Shown in pieces: positions 53,291-62,411 of a stretch of 64,000 nt of DNA (within the stretch, counting starts at the first letter, position 1; every line of letters begins with the position of its first letter). Under the pieces are notes generated by a model. That model was given only the letters and a program-made list of their open reading frames with translations. It had not been told where the DNA came from and did no database searches. Source of the DNA: Rhodomicrobium sp. R_RK_3 (lineage in GTDB: Bacteria; Pseudomonadota; Alphaproteobacteria; Rhizobiales; Rhodomicrobiaceae); assembly GCF_002198715.1 (NCBI RefSeq), contig NZ_MWLK01000022.1, positions 104,344-168,343 on the forward strand, in the 5' to 3' direction. The translations under genes and the position numbers were made by a program.

Positions 53291-55276
53291 GTGGTGGTCG
53301 CTGAAACCGGTCATTTTGCCCTCATCCTGACATTGACGCTCGCGCTGGCGCAATCGGTCGTGCCCTTGATCGGAACCCGCCTCGGCGATCTGCAATTGAT
53401 GCGATTCGCCTCGTCCGCGGCGATCGGGCAGATGGTCTTCCTGACCGCCGCTTTCGCCGCGCTGATCGGCTGCTATGTCATGTCCGATTTTTCGGTGCTG
53501 AATGTCGCCGAAAATTCCAACTCGGCGATGCCGCTAATCTATAAGGTGACGGCCGCCTGGGGCAATCACGAAGGCTCGATGCTGCTCTGGGTGCTGATTC
53601 TGGCGATCTTCGGCGCGGCAGTGGCGATTTTCGGCGGCAACCTGCCGGCGCCGCTGAAAGCGCGCGCGCTTGCGGTGCAGGGCACGGTGGGGACGGGCTT
53701 CCTGGCCTTCATCCTGTTCACCTCCAACCCCTTCATCCGGCTGTTTCCAGCCGCGCCCGACGGCCAGGATCTCAATCCCCTGCTGCAGGATATCGGGCTG
53801 GCGATCCATCCGCCTTTCCTCTATCTCGGCTATGTCGGGTTCTCGATGGCGTTTTCCTTCTCCGTCGCCGCTCTGATCGAGGGCAAGGTCGATGCGAGCT
53901 GGGCGCGCTGGGTGCGGCCCTGGGTGCTCGCCGCCTGGTGTTTCCTGACCATCGGCATCACGCTCGGCAGCTTCTGGGCCTATTACGAGCTCGGCTGGGG
54001 CGGCTGGTGGTTCTGGGACCCGGTCGAGAACGCCTCCTTCATGCCCTGGCTGGCTGGCACCGCCCTGCTGCATTCCGCGCTCGTCGTCGAGCGCCGCCAG
54101 ACGCTGGTCAACTGGACCATCCTGCTCGGCATCTTAACCTTTTCCCTCAGCCTGATCGGCACGTTCGTGGTCCGCTCCGGCGTGCTGACCAGCGTGCATT
54201 CCTTCGCCATGGACCCGGCGCGCGGCGTGTTCATCCTCGGCCTGATCGCGCTGACTTCGGGCGGCGCTCTGGCGCTCTACGCCTATCGCGCGCCGTCCCT
54301 CAAGCAGGGGGCGCCCTTCGCCGGCTTCAGCCGCGAATCGAGCCTCGTCATGAACAACGTGCTGCTGCTCTCGGCCTGCGCCACCGTCTTCCTGGGCACC
54401 TTCTATCCGCTCATCATCGAAGCGACGAGCAACGACAAGATCACCGTCGGCGCGCCCTTCTACAACCTCACCTTCGTCCCGATGATGATTCCGCTGCTCA
54501 TCGTCATGGTGCTCGGGCCGATGCTGAAATGGAAACGCGACAGCATTCGCGCCGGCCTGGCGAAACTGATGCGGCCGGCCGTCATTGCCGGTCTCGTCCT
54601 GGCCGCGATCCTCATCGCCACATTCGGCGCCCATGCGCTCGCTGCCTTCGGCTTCGCCCTGGCGGTCTGGGTGATCGTCGGATCGCTCGCCATCCTGGCG
54701 CACCGCACCCGGCTTGGACAGGTGCCCGTCCCGGCCAGCCTGCATCTGGCGCGGCTCACCCCGCGCTCGGTCTACGGCCTCGTCCTCGCCCATGCCGGCA
54801 TCGGCGTTACGGTCGCCGGGATCACCGCCATGTCGGCCTGGAAGCAGGAGGAGCTGCGCTCGCTGCCGGTCGGCGGCCAGCTCGATGTCGGCGGCTATCA
54901 TGTGACGCTGAAATCGGTCTCGGACGTTGCCGGTCCCAACTATCAGGCCGAGCGGGCGCTGTTCGACATCGGCCGCAATGGCAGCCACGTCTCCACGCTG
55001 CATGCCGAGCGCCGCTATTATTCGGTCCGCCGCACGCAGACCACCGAGGCCGGCATACACACCAATCTGTTCTCGAATGTCTATCTCGCCATCGGCGAGC
55101 GGAACGGCACGAAGGAATGGACGGTGCGGGCCTATTACCATCCGCTCGCGCCCTGGATCTGGTTCGGGCCGATCATCATGGCGCTCGGCGGCTTCGTCTC
55201 GCTTTCGGATCGCCGCTTCCGCCTGGGGGCGCCGCAACGGGCGCGGCGCGCTCCGGCGCTCGCCCCGGCCGAATAG
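53291..55276 (+). CDS. ccmF: Cytochrome c-type biogenesis protein CcmF
   Basis: A heme lyase subunit of about 661 residues with many transmembrane helices. It has the tryptophan-rich heme-handling motif WGGWWFWDPVENASFMPWL, the preceding YYELGWG, and PPFLYLGYVGFSMAFSF. CcmF with CcmH and CcmI attaches heme to CxxCH apocytochromes in the periplasm. GTG 53291/53294 (VVVAETGHFALILTLTLAL) is the likely start, since homologues begin M-A-E-x-GHFAL; the preceding 18 codons are unlikely. First of ccmF-ccmH-ccmI. Confidence 0.95.
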   Translation: MVVAETGHFALILTLTLALAQSVVPLIGTRLGDLQLMRFASSAAIGQMVFLTAAFAALIGCYVMSDFSVLNVAENSNSAMPLIYKVTAAWGNHEGSMLLWVLILAIFGAAVAIFGGNLPAPLKARALAVQGTVGTGFLAFILFTSNPFIRLFPAAPDGQDLNPLLQDIGLAIHPPFLYLGYVGFSMAFSFSVAALIEGKVDASWARWVRPWVLAAWCFLTIGITLGSFWAYYELGWGGWWFWDPVENASFMPWLAGTALLHSALVVERRQTLVNWTILLGILTFSLSLIGTFVVRSGVLTSVHSFAMDPARGVFILGLIALTSGGALALYAYRAPSLKQGAPFAGFSRESSLVMNNVLLLSACATVFLGTFYPLIIEATSNDKITVGAPFYNLTFVPMMIPLLIVMVLGPMLKWKRDSIRAGLAKLMRPAVIAGLVLAAILIATFGAHALAAFGFALAVWVIVGSLAILAHRTRLGQVPVPASLHLARLTPRSVYGLVLAHAGIGVTVAGITAMSAWKQEELRSLPVGGQLDVGGYHVTLKSVSDVAGPNYQAERALFDIGRNGSHVSTLHAERRYYSVRRTQTTEAGIHTNLFSNVYLAIGERNGTKEWTVRAYYHPLAPWIWFGPIIMALGGFVSLSDRRFRLGAPQRARRAPALAPAE

Positions 55277-55288
55277 GAGCACACCTCT

Positions 55289-55774
55289 ATGAAGCACCGC
55301 CTTCTAGTGGCATCCTTTCTACTCTGCGCGCTGGCGGCGTCCAGGCCTTCGCTGGCCGTCGAGCCGAGCGAGGTGCTTGCCGATCCGGCGCTGGAGCTGC
55401 GGGCGCGCAATCTCAGCCAGCATCTGCGCTGCGTCGTCTGCCAGAACCAGTCCATCGACGATTCCAACGCCCCGCTCGCCCGCGATCTGCGCGTTTTGCT
55501 GCGCGAGCGGCTGCAGGCCGGCGATTCGGATGAAGCCGCCAACGCCTATATCGTTGCCCGCTATGGCAATTTCGTCCTGCTGAAGCCGCCCGTGCAGATC
55601 AACACGCTGCTCTTGTGGTTCGGTCCGGCCCTCATATTCATGTTGGCGCTCTTCGCCGGCTGGAGCCTCGTCCGCAGGCGTCCCGGCACTGCCGAGGCCG
55701 ATGCGTCCCCGGCATTGACGGAGGCGGAACGCAAGGCATTGCAATCCATTCTTAAAGAAAGTCCAACGGCATGA
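55289..55774 (+). CDS. ccmH: Cytochrome c maturation protein CcmH
   Basis: A 161-residue membrane-anchored thioredoxin-like protein. The redox pair is in LRCVVCQNQSIDDSNAPLARDLR (C-x-x-C), after a signal sequence (FLLCALAASRPSLA), and a C-terminal transmembrane helix (LLLWFGPALIFMLALFAGWSLV). It reduces the CxxCH thiols before heme attachment. The gene is 12 bases from ccmF and its stop overlaps the ccmI start (ATGA). Confidence 0.95.
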   Translation: MKHRLLVASFLLCALAASRPSLAVEPSEVLADPALELRARNLSQHLRCVVCQNQSIDDSNAPLARDLRVLLRERLQAGDSDEAANAYIVARYGNFVLLKPPVQINTLLLWFGPALIFMLALFAGWSLVRRRPGTAEADASPALTEAERKALQSILKESPTA

Positions 55775-57021
55775 CGCTTTGGTTGATTCTCACCATTCTA
55801 TCGGCGGTCGCTGCCCTGATTGTCGCGGCGCCGTTCCTGTTCCGCGGCGCCAATACGGGCGCTGCGTCCAGCATCGATGTCTATAAGGACCAGCTCGCCG
55901 AAGTTGAACGCGACCGGACGCAGGGGCTGATCGAGGAGGCCGAAGCCGCCTCCATGCGCCTCGAGATCGAAAGGCGGATTCTGTCGGCGGGCAAAGCCGA
56001 GAACGGTCCCGCCGATCGGGTCGCGCCGAACTGGCAATACCGCATGGTGACCGGCGTCACCTCCATCGTCATCCTGGGCTCGGTCGGGCTCTACGCTTCG
56101 CTCGGCCGTCCGGAATTGGCGGCGGTTTCCGCTCCCGCGCAGGATGCATGGGCGCAGCGGGCGGCGGTGGTCGCCGGGCCGCAAGGCCAGACCGCTCAGG
56201 CGGTGGAGGGCCAGCCCGGCGGCGGCGACGTCGAGGCGATGGTGAAGCGGCTCGAGCAGCGGCTGGAGGCCAACCCGAAGGATGCCGATGGCTGGCGCGT
56301 GCTCGGCTGGTCCTACGACACCATCGGGCGCAATCAGGACGCCGTCACCGCCTATGGCAAGGCCGTCGAGCTGCAGAAGGACAACCCGACCCTGCGCGCC
56401 CTTTATGGCGAGGCGCAGGTCAAGGCGGCCGGCATGGTGACGGACGCGGCGTTGGCGACTTTCGACGAGGTGTTGGCGATGAACCCCAATGACGAGCGCG
56501 CCCGCTTCTTCAAGGGGGCCGCCAAGCAGCAGAAGGGCGATACGCAAGGCGCCATCGACGATTGGCTGGCGCTCTACAAGATCGCGCCCGCCGATGCCGA
56601 ATGGACCGGCGATCTGCGCAGCCGCATCGAGGAATCCGCCAAGGCCGCCGGCATCGACGTCAGCGCCAAGCTCGCCGAGGCCAAACCGGCGGGCGCCGCC
56701 GTGGCGCAGGCTCCTGCCATGCCTGCCCACCCTGGCGCCGTAGGCCCGAGCGCGGCCGATATCGAGAGCGCCAAGCAGCTCAGCGACCAGGATCGCCAAT
56801 CGATGGTGTCGGGCATGGTCGACCGGCTCGCGGGCCGTCTGGAGACCTCGCCGAAGGATCCCGATGGCTGGATCATGCTGATCCGCTCGCGCATGGCGAT
56901 GAAGGATGCCGAGAAGGCGCGGGCCGCGCTCGAGAAAGCCAAGACCGTGTTCGCCGACGAGCCCGAGACGCAGCAGCGCATCGTTCAAGCGGCGCAGGCC
57001 ATGGGCGTGGCCGCCAACTAG
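55771..57021 (+). CDS. ccmI: c-type cytochrome biogenesis protein CcmI
   Basis: A 416-residue apocytochrome chaperone with an N-terminal two-helix membrane module (LWLILTILSAVAALIVAAPFLF and MVTGVTSIVILGSVGLYASLG) around a cytoplasmic loop (VYKDQLAEVERDRTQGLIEEAEA). The periplasmic part has TPR repeats (KDADGWRVLGWSYDTIGRNQDAVTAYGKAVELQKDNPTL), followed by an Ala/Pro-rich linker and a second helical domain. It delivers apocytochrome c to CcmF/CcmH. Four-base overlap with ccmH. Confidence 0.93.
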   Translation: MTLWLILTILSAVAALIVAAPFLFRGANTGAASSIDVYKDQLAEVERDRTQGLIEEAEAASMRLEIERRILSAGKAENGPADRVAPNWQYRMVTGVTSIVILGSVGLYASLGRPELAAVSAPAQDAWAQRAAVVAGPQGQTAQAVEGQPGGGDVEAMVKRLEQRLEANPKDADGWRVLGWSYDTIGRNQDAVTAYGKAVELQKDNPTLRALYGEAQVKAAGMVTDAALATFDEVLAMNPNDERARFFKGAAKQQKGDTQGAIDDWLALYKIAPADAEWTGDLRSRIEESAKAAGIDVSAKLAEAKPAGAAVAQAPAMPAHPGAVGPSAADIESAKQLSDQDRQSMVSGMVDRLAGRLETSPKDPDGWIMLIRSRMAMKDAEKARAALEKAKTVFADEPETQQRIVQAAQAMGVAAN

Positions 57022-57055
57022 CAATGACGTTCATAGCACAAGCGAGGGGAATTTC

Positions 57056-57499
57056 ATGAGCAGCCGGAATTTATGCGCATCCATGCTGATGGCTTGCCTG
57101 TTGGGGGGCGGTCTGGGGGGCTTCGCGCCAGCGGCCAATGCGGCGTCGGCCGGGCCGTCCATGGTGAAGCCAGCGGAGAGCGGCGCGGATCATCTCATCG
57201 AGGTGGGGGGCCGCAGCCGCGCCCCGGAGGCCCATCTGTCTGTCGGGCCGAGCTACCGCTATTATGACTATCCCTATTATTACAGCCGCGGCTATTACCC
57301 GACCCATATCGGACCGCACTACGTCTATGACTATCCGGACGGGTCGACCAGCGCCTCTTATTATGACGAGGACGATGAAGGCGGCGCGCCCTATTCGGCG
57401 CAAGAGCGCTGCGCCCGCCGTTTCAAGTCTTTCGACTGGGATACGGGCCGCTACACGACCTATGGCGGCCGCAGCAAGCTTTGCCCTTACCTGCGCTGA
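57056..57499 (+). CDS. BA14K-like secreted protein
   Basis: A 147-residue exported protein. After the signal peptide (LCASMLMACLLGGGLGGFAPAANA) the middle is Tyr/Pro-rich (YRYYDYPYYYSRGYYPTHIG), and the C-terminal ERCARRFKSFDWDTGRYTTYGGRSKLCPYLR is the BA14K signature with two cysteines. BA14K proteins of Brucella are immunoreactive lectin-like envelope proteins restricted largely to Hyphomicrobiales. GAGGGGA precedes the ATG. Same strand as ccmI, 34 bases after it; no functional link to cytochrome maturation is known. Confidence 0.85.
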   Translation: MSSRNLCASMLMACLLGGGLGGFAPAANAASAGPSMVKPAESGADHLIEVGGRSRAPEAHLSVGPSYRYYDYPYYYSRGYYPTHIGPHYVYDYPDGSTSASYYDEDDEGGAPYSAQERCARRFKSFDWDTGRYTTYGGRSKLCPYLR

Positions 57500-57628
57500 T
57501 CGCGTTTTAAGGGATTCCGCCTTGGATGGCTGGCGCAATGCCGGCCATTTTTTATGCGGCAAGCCCGATCGTGGCGCGGGCCGACCCGCCGCCGCTCTCC
57601 TCCGCAAAACGCGAGCGATGCAAAATTC

Positions 57629-57738
57629 CGTCGCCCGGCCGTCAGAGCCGGGGCCTACTCGCCTCTATTCTTGCCGCAGTGCCCGCTGATCCGCGAGTGG
57701 GTCCCGGTCCGGCCTGAGGGTCGCCCGGGACGACGGGA
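57629..57738. repeat. Dispersed palindromic repeat, family B copy 7
   Basis: CGTCGCCCGGCCGTCAGAGC and CGGGGCCTACTCGCCTCTAT open the unit; GAGTGGGTCCCGGTCCGGCC and GGTCGCCCGGGACGACGGGA close it. It fills most of the gap between the convergent BA14K and decaheme genes. Confidence 0.75.
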
Positions 57739-57812
57739 GGAAGCGCGGATGCAATATGCAAAGGTCGCGGAACCCGCGCTCCGGCCCTTATTCCAGCCCG
57801 AGCGATCCCGCG

Positions 57813-60356
57813 CTAAGGCGTCGGGATCCTGGTATTCATGATCGGCGTGACGACGCCGTTCACGTGGTACTTGTGGCAGGTCAGGCAGTCCTGGCGCGCC
57901 ATGGTGCTGGTGTGGCAGGTCTGGCAGAGCTCCTTTTTCACCGCACCGAAATTAGAGACGAAGCTCAGCGGATTGCCCTGCTCATAGCTCTTCAGATAGG
58001 GCCGGCCTTTTTCGAGATTATGGCAGGTGAGGCAGCCGCGATTCTCCAGGATGCCGAAATGCGGCTCATGGATGAAATTGGTGAAGCGCCCCTGCTTGGT
58101 GTCGACCTTGGGCGGGGAGAAATTCACCAGCCGCCCCTTGCCCCGGATATCATCGACGCTGTGACATTTCGTGCAGGAGCCCTGGGCGTCCTTGTCGATC
58201 AGAGAATCGAACACAGCCGCCGCCGGGCCTTTATTGCCCTTGGGCGCCTGCGGTCCCGTCAGGAACAGCCAGGAATAGATGAACTTGTCCTTGTGACCCG
58301 TCGGGCGATAGAAAATGCCGAAATCCTGGTGATACCAGCCGCCATATTCGGCCCAGCTCTCCGCGTCCACGTCGCTTTGTATGCTGACGATGCCGGGCGC
58401 GGCGCGGCCCTGCGGCTCGGCGCCAGCAGGGGCGGCGTCCGCAGGGGCCGCGCTGACTTCGGGCGAGGCGCCGCCGACGGGGCCGTCGCTCGCGCCACCC
58501 GTGGAGTCCGCCGCTCCACCATCGGGGTTCAGCAGATCGTCATTTTGGTCACCCGGCTTGCCCTGCGGAGGCGGATCGGCGGCGGCGACCTGCCTGCCGC
58601 CTCCGGCCGGGGCTTCGGGACGGGCTGCTGCCCTCGGCTGGGGCTGAGCGGCAACCGGCTCGTTTTCCGGGCCTCTTGCCGGGGCCTCGGCCGTTCCGCC
58701 ATCCGGCGAGAGCAGGTCGTCGGTCTGGTCCGCCGCCTTGGCCTGGGGCTGAATGTCCGCGGAGGCCGGTTCCCTCGCCGCGCTTACGGGCGGGGCGGCC
58801 TGGGCGGTCTCGATTCCCTCTTCCGGGGTCTTTGCGACCCGGCCATAGGGATCGATCCGCAGGCTTTTCTCGGCGACCGTGCCGGGCGTGCTCTTGGATT
58901 GGACCAGTTGATTGGCCTGAGCCAGTTGGACCGGCTTGGCCGAGCTGGCGGCGTCGCCGCCTCCGGTCTGCGGGGCTGATCGGGGCGATGCCTGAGGCGA
59001 GCCCGCGCCGAACAGCTCCTCGGGAGAGACCGAGGCCGCCAAACGCGATTCGGTGATCGCAGCGGCCCAGCCGCCCTGGTCCTGATCGCTCGCGGCCTGG
59101 CCGCTGGCCATTTCCGTGGCAAGATTGGGCAGCCACTCCTGGTGCGCGCTGATGACCACGTCGCGCGGCAGGCTCGCCGTCAGGTCGGCGACCAGACTGG
59201 GGCTGAGCTTCGCCCCGCCGCCGATGTTGAGGTCGCCGAGGACGTCGGAGGCTTTGCCCGAGATCAGCGCGTAGAACAGGCCCTTGATCTCCCATACGAG
59301 GCCCGTCACGGCCTTGAGCTGCTCCTCGGTCGCGTTGCCGAGATCCTGGAGATTCACGCCGCTCACGGTCTTGATGATGGCGCGGCCCTTCTCGCTCCGG
59401 CTGATCATCACCTTCATGAACGGGGTGAGCTCGGCCTCGGACCCTTCCGGCCATTCGCCGATCGCGGCGTTCTTCTCCTTCAGCGTCCGCACGTCGAGGC
59501 CGGGCAGCGTCAGGAAGGCGATGCCTTTCGGGCCGGTTGCCCGTTCCTTGCCGACGATCTGGTCCAAATGGCAGTCGGTGCAGGTCTGCTCGAACGGCGC
59601 GACCGCCATGATGCGCTTGTCCGCGCGGCTCGTATGGCAGGTCGAGCAGGTCGCGGGAATGCGCTTTTCCTTGTCCTTCTGCGCCACGTCGGGGAAGTGC
59701 TTGCCGAAATGGCCGGCATGGTCATAGACGATCTGCGTGCGGCTCTTGAACGGGTAATTGTCGAATCGCGGGTGATCGCCATCGAAGCTGTCGAACTTCA
59801 CCACATGGCAGGAGCGGCACTGCTCGTTGGAGATCTTGCTCAGATTGAAATTGGCGCCCTTGTGTTCCTGGTGGCAGGTCGCGCAGTTGAGGCCGCCCGC
59901 AACCGCCGCATCGGTCGGGAAGGCGATGCTCTGGGCGCGGGCCGATTGCGGCGCCGGCGTCACCGCCGCGACTTTCGCCAGCCGTTTGGTGCTCTGCTTC
60001 AAGACGTCCGGCAGAGCGCCATGCGGGTTGAAGGCCGTCTTCGGCATCTTGTGGCAGGTCAGGCAGGCCTTGCTGTCGGCGAGCGGATCGCCGGGAACGA
60101 GGCCCTGCACCCAACTGAAACTGCCGCTGCCGCTCTTGGTGTGGCAGGCGCCGCAATTCTCGATGGCGCCGTGAGCGCTGGCCAATGGCCCCGGCGCCAG
60201 AAACTGCTTTCCGCTGGAGAACAAGAAGGCCGCGCCGAGGCAAATGGCGGTGACGATCGCCAGCAGCACCGCCAAACGGTCGCGCGGGGAGGGCGGCTTC
60301 GACGGCCGCTCGGCCCTCGGAGCCCGTCCCGATCTCATTCGTACTGGTCGCCGCAT
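57813..60356 (-). CDS. Decaheme c-type cytochrome, membrane-anchored
   Basis: An 847-residue protein with an N-terminal cytoplasmic basic tail, one membrane anchor (residues 27-46, LAVLLAIVTAICLGAAFLFS) and ten CxxCH motifs in two groups: CGACH (68), CLTCH (98), CATCH (158), CRSCH (180), CSTCH (237), CTDCH (259), and CTKCH (728), CLTCH (775), CQTCH (811), CLTCH (824). Between them is a heme-free domain (about 270-440) and a Pro/Ala/acidic linker (about 440-655) with a duplicated DQxDDLLxPDGG motif. A second folded segment (WYHQDFGIFYRPTGHKDKFI) precedes the last four hemes. No characterised homologue comes to mind. The ATG shares a base with the cytochrome b stop codon (TGATG), so the two are coupled. 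Confidence 0.88.
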   Translation of the reverse strand: MRRPVRMRSGRAPRAERPSKPPSPRDRLAVLLAIVTAICLGAAFLFSSGKQFLAPGPLASAHGAIENCGACHTKSGSGSFSWVQGLVPGDPLADSKACLTCHKMPKTAFNPHGALPDVLKQSTKRLAKVAAVTPAPQSARAQSIAFPTDAAVAGGLNCATCHQEHKGANFNLSKISNEQCRSCHVVKFDSFDGDHPRFDNYPFKSRTQIVYDHAGHFGKHFPDVAQKDKEKRIPATCSTCHTSRADKRIMAVAPFEQTCTDCHLDQIVGKERATGPKGIAFLTLPGLDVRTLKEKNAAIGEWPEGSEAELTPFMKVMISRSEKGRAIIKTVSGVNLQDLGNATEEQLKAVTGLVWEIKGLFYALISGKASDVLGDLNIGGGAKLSPSLVADLTASLPRDVVISAHQEWLPNLATEMASGQAASDQDQGGWAAAITESRLAASVSPEELFGAGSPQASPRSAPQTGGGDAASSAKPVQLAQANQLVQSKSTPGTVAEKSLRIDPYGRVAKTPEEGIETAQAAPPVSAAREPASADIQPQAKAADQTDDLLSPDGGTAEAPARGPENEPVAAQPQPRAAARPEAPAGGGRQVAAADPPPQGKPGDQNDDLLNPDGGAADSTGGASDGPVGGASPEVSAAPADAAPAGAEPQGRAAPGIVSIQSDVDAESWAEYGGWYHQDFGIFYRPTGHKDKFIYSWLFLTGPQAPKGNKGPAAAVFDSLIDKDAQGSCTKCHSVDDIRGKGRLVNFSPPKVDTKQGRFTNFIHEPHFGILENRGCLTCHNLEKGRPYLKSYEQGNPLSFVSNFGAVKKELCQTCHTSTMARQDCLTCHKYHVNGVVTPIMNTRIPTP

Positions 60357-61210
60357 CACCACGCCCCCGACGAAAAGGCATAGGCGACGATGACGTGCAG
60401 CACCATCAGTACGAATAGCCCATAGGTGACCGGCACATGCACGAAAAGCCAGGCCTTGGTCAAGCCGAGATAGACGCGCGCGAAATCGAGCCGGTCCTTC
60501 TCGATGACCAGCTCCCTGACGATGGCCAGCTTCTCCTGGCTCGGCTTGTCGACATAGCGGGACAGATTGTCGATCTCCACCGTCAGCCGCTTGATGTGCC
60601 GCCGCGAGCCGATCAGATGGGCGGCGAAATTGCGCTGGCCTTCGAAGAAATCGCGCAGGTGGTTGGCGTAGAGGTCCATCACCCAGGCGTCATGCGGCGC
60701 CGCCGGCAAGGCGAATGCCGCCGCGGCCGGGTCGGCCTTGGTGACGGCGGCGTGGACGTCGCGCGCCAGCTCGGCGCGGCGGGCCGGGATGCGATCGAAG
60801 CCGGTGCCCTCCTCGATGCCGCTCTTGGCCTTCAGGCCCCAGGCGAGATAGGTGCCGAAAATGCCGCTCAGCGTCACCAGCACGAAGCCGAGCCAGAGCG
60901 CCCATTCGAAGCCGCTGTCCGGCAGGGAGAAATCCGAATGCGAGACGAAGGCGGCGACCAGCAGATAGCCGAGGAAGATATGGATCTTGCGCCAGCGCAT
61001 GGCGGCTTTCGGCGCCAGCCGCGAGGTCTTGATGGCGATGTGGAAATAGAGCTGGACGGTCATGCCGCTGGCGAGCAGCCAGCCGTCGAGGAAGCGGGGG
61101 TCGCGCAGGCCGTTGCCATAGATCCAGACAAGCCAGAACAGGCCGCCGGAAATGGCGGCGATCAGAACGCCCTGGATTGTCTGGCCGTTGACAAATCTGG
61201 CGAGGCCCAT
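60356..61210 (-). CDS. Five-helix diheme cytochrome b
   Basis: A 284-residue integral membrane protein with helices at about 13-32, 43-60, 75-92, 103-125 and 252-279, and a large cytoplasmic or periplasmic loop of helical character (about 128-250). H77 and H91 in helix 3 and H258 and H272 in helix 5 are each spaced by 14 (H-x13-H), the arrangement that stacks two b hemes in ferric reductases and NADPH oxidases. It has no flavin domain of its own; a separate FAD/2Fe-2S reductase is encoded three genes upstream in the same operon. ATG 61210 is chosen; GTG 61261 is an alternative with a better ribosome binding site. Confidence 0.8.
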   Translation of the reverse strand: MGLARFVNGQTIQGVLIAAISGGLFWLVWIYGNGLRDPRFLDGWLLASGMTVQLYFHIAIKTSRLAPKAAMRWRKIHIFLGYLLVAAFVSHSDFSLPDSGFEWALWLGFVLVTLSGIFGTYLAWGLKAKSGIEEGTGFDRIPARRAELARDVHAAVTKADPAAAAFALPAAPHDAWVMDLYANHLRDFFEGQRNFAAHLIGSRRHIKRLTVEIDNLSRYVDKPSQEKLAIVRELVIEKDRLDFARVYLGLTKAWLFVHVPVTYGLFVLMVLHVIVAYAFSSGAW

Positions 61211-61346
61211 ACCGCGTCCACCGATCGAGGCGTCGCCCGCGCGCCGTCCCGCCGATCTCACGGCAGCCTCACAAAATCACCCATCCGCGGTGGTTCTTTC
61301 CCCATCAAATCCATTCAGCTTGTTGTCGTTGGCCGGCTGGCCGGGA

Positions 61347-62411
61347 TCAATTGGTTGCGCCGGCCTTCGTCGCCGTGCCCTTGAACTTGTCCGGTCCCGG
61401 GATCAGGCTGTCGAGCCCGGCCAAGGTGCTGCCGTCATATTTCTGAGTGACGCTCACGAGCAGCTTGGAGACGCCGTCGGCAGCCGCCGTCAGGTACCGT
61501 TCATTATTTAATTTCAGTCCGGCTGAATAGGCAAATTTGACCATCTCCGCAATTTCCGGCACGCCCGGCGCCGCCTTCGCCGCGGCGGAGAGCTGCTTGC
61601 GCGCGCGGTCGACGCGCTTGGCCATTTCGAAGGCATATTGCTTTCTCGCCGTCGCGCGGGCAACGCCGCGAATGCCGGTCTCGAGCTCGACGCCAAGGCC
61701 GACGAGATAGAGCATCCGCTTGCGCGCGGCGTCCGCCGGCACGTTGTCCTTGCCCTTGGAGAGCCAGGTATTGTGCCGCACCTCGCCCTGCGACCAGGAC
61801 ACGAGTTCAAACGCGCTGCCGGCGGGATGGCCGCCTTTGTTCACCAGGTCCTCTTGCGGCACCACATGGCAGCCCAGGCAGTTCTTCGCCAGCGCATAGA
61901 GCGATTCCGGCCGGATCATGCCCTTGGAATCGGCGAGCTTCCAGCGCGCCTCCTTTTCGGCCTTTGTCTCCGACTGCTCGGTCTTGCCGCTGAACTCGCT
62001 ATGGACCTTGATCCAGTCCTGTCCGGCGCTATGGCAGGATTCGCAGGAGATGCCGGCGACGACCTCCTCCTTGCCGTCCTTCTGCTGCACCGTGTAATGG
62101 CAGTTCAGGCACAGCCCTTCCGACCGGATGCGGCGCACGCCCATCTTGTCGGCGATCTCCTTCGCCTTCTCGTTGCGCGGCAATTCGCGGAAGGTCTTGA
62201 AATGGTGCGAGCCCTTCCAGGCCTCCGTCTCCTGCTTGTGGCATTCGCCGCAGGCATTCGGTCCGAGCGTCTTGGCCGGATCGGACGCGACGGCGCGATC
62301 CGCGGCAAGGCCGAACAGCATCAGCAAGCCGCAGAGGCCAAGCATGGGAGACTGGAGACGGGCCCTTAGGCCAAAGCCGGTCGACCGACGGCTAAGCGCT
62401 CTGAGGAGCAT
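61347..62411 (-). CDS. Tetraheme c-type cytochrome, c554 family
   Basis: A 354-residue periplasmic cytochrome with a signal peptide (LGLCGLLMLFGLAADRAVAS, cut near residue 43) and four CxxCH motifs: CGECH (54), CLNCH (101), CESCH (123), CLGCH (178). The layout (ACGECHKQETEAWKGSHHFKTF, then ISCESCHSAGQDWIKVHSEF) is that of cytochrome c554, the Nitrosomonas electron carrier from hydroxylamine oxidation. The heme-free C-terminal half (about 200-354) is helical and extra. Its start overlaps the reductase stop by 20 bases, so they are co-translated. No HAO gene is present here. Confidence 0.88.
   Translation of the reverse strand: MLLRALSRRSTGFGLRARLQSPMLGLCGLLMLFGLAADRAVASDPAKTLGPNACGECHKQETEAWKGSHHFKTFRELPRNEKAKEIADKMGVRRIRSEGLCLNCHYTVQQKDGKEEVVAGISCESCHSAGQDWIKVHSEFSGKTEQSETKAEKEARWKLADSKGMIRPESLYALAKNCLGCHVVPQEDLVNKGGHPAGSAFELVSWSQGEVRHNTWLSKGKDNVPADAARKRMLYLVGLGVELETGIRGVARATARKQYAFEMAKRVDRARKQLSAAAKAAPGVPEIAEMVKFAYSAGLKLNNERYLTAAADGVSKLLVSVTQKYDGSTLAGLDSLIPGPDKFKGTATKAGATN

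Noticed and set aside
50844-62411. Hydroxylamine oxidoreductase or full nitrification module
   Set aside because: Pentaheme has five, not eight, heme sites and no HAO-type context; only the c554-like carrier resembles nitrifier proteins.
61347-62411. Lipoprotein signal (LGLC) in the tetraheme cytochrome
   Set aside because: The cysteine comes before the hydrophobic core, so it is not in lipobox position.
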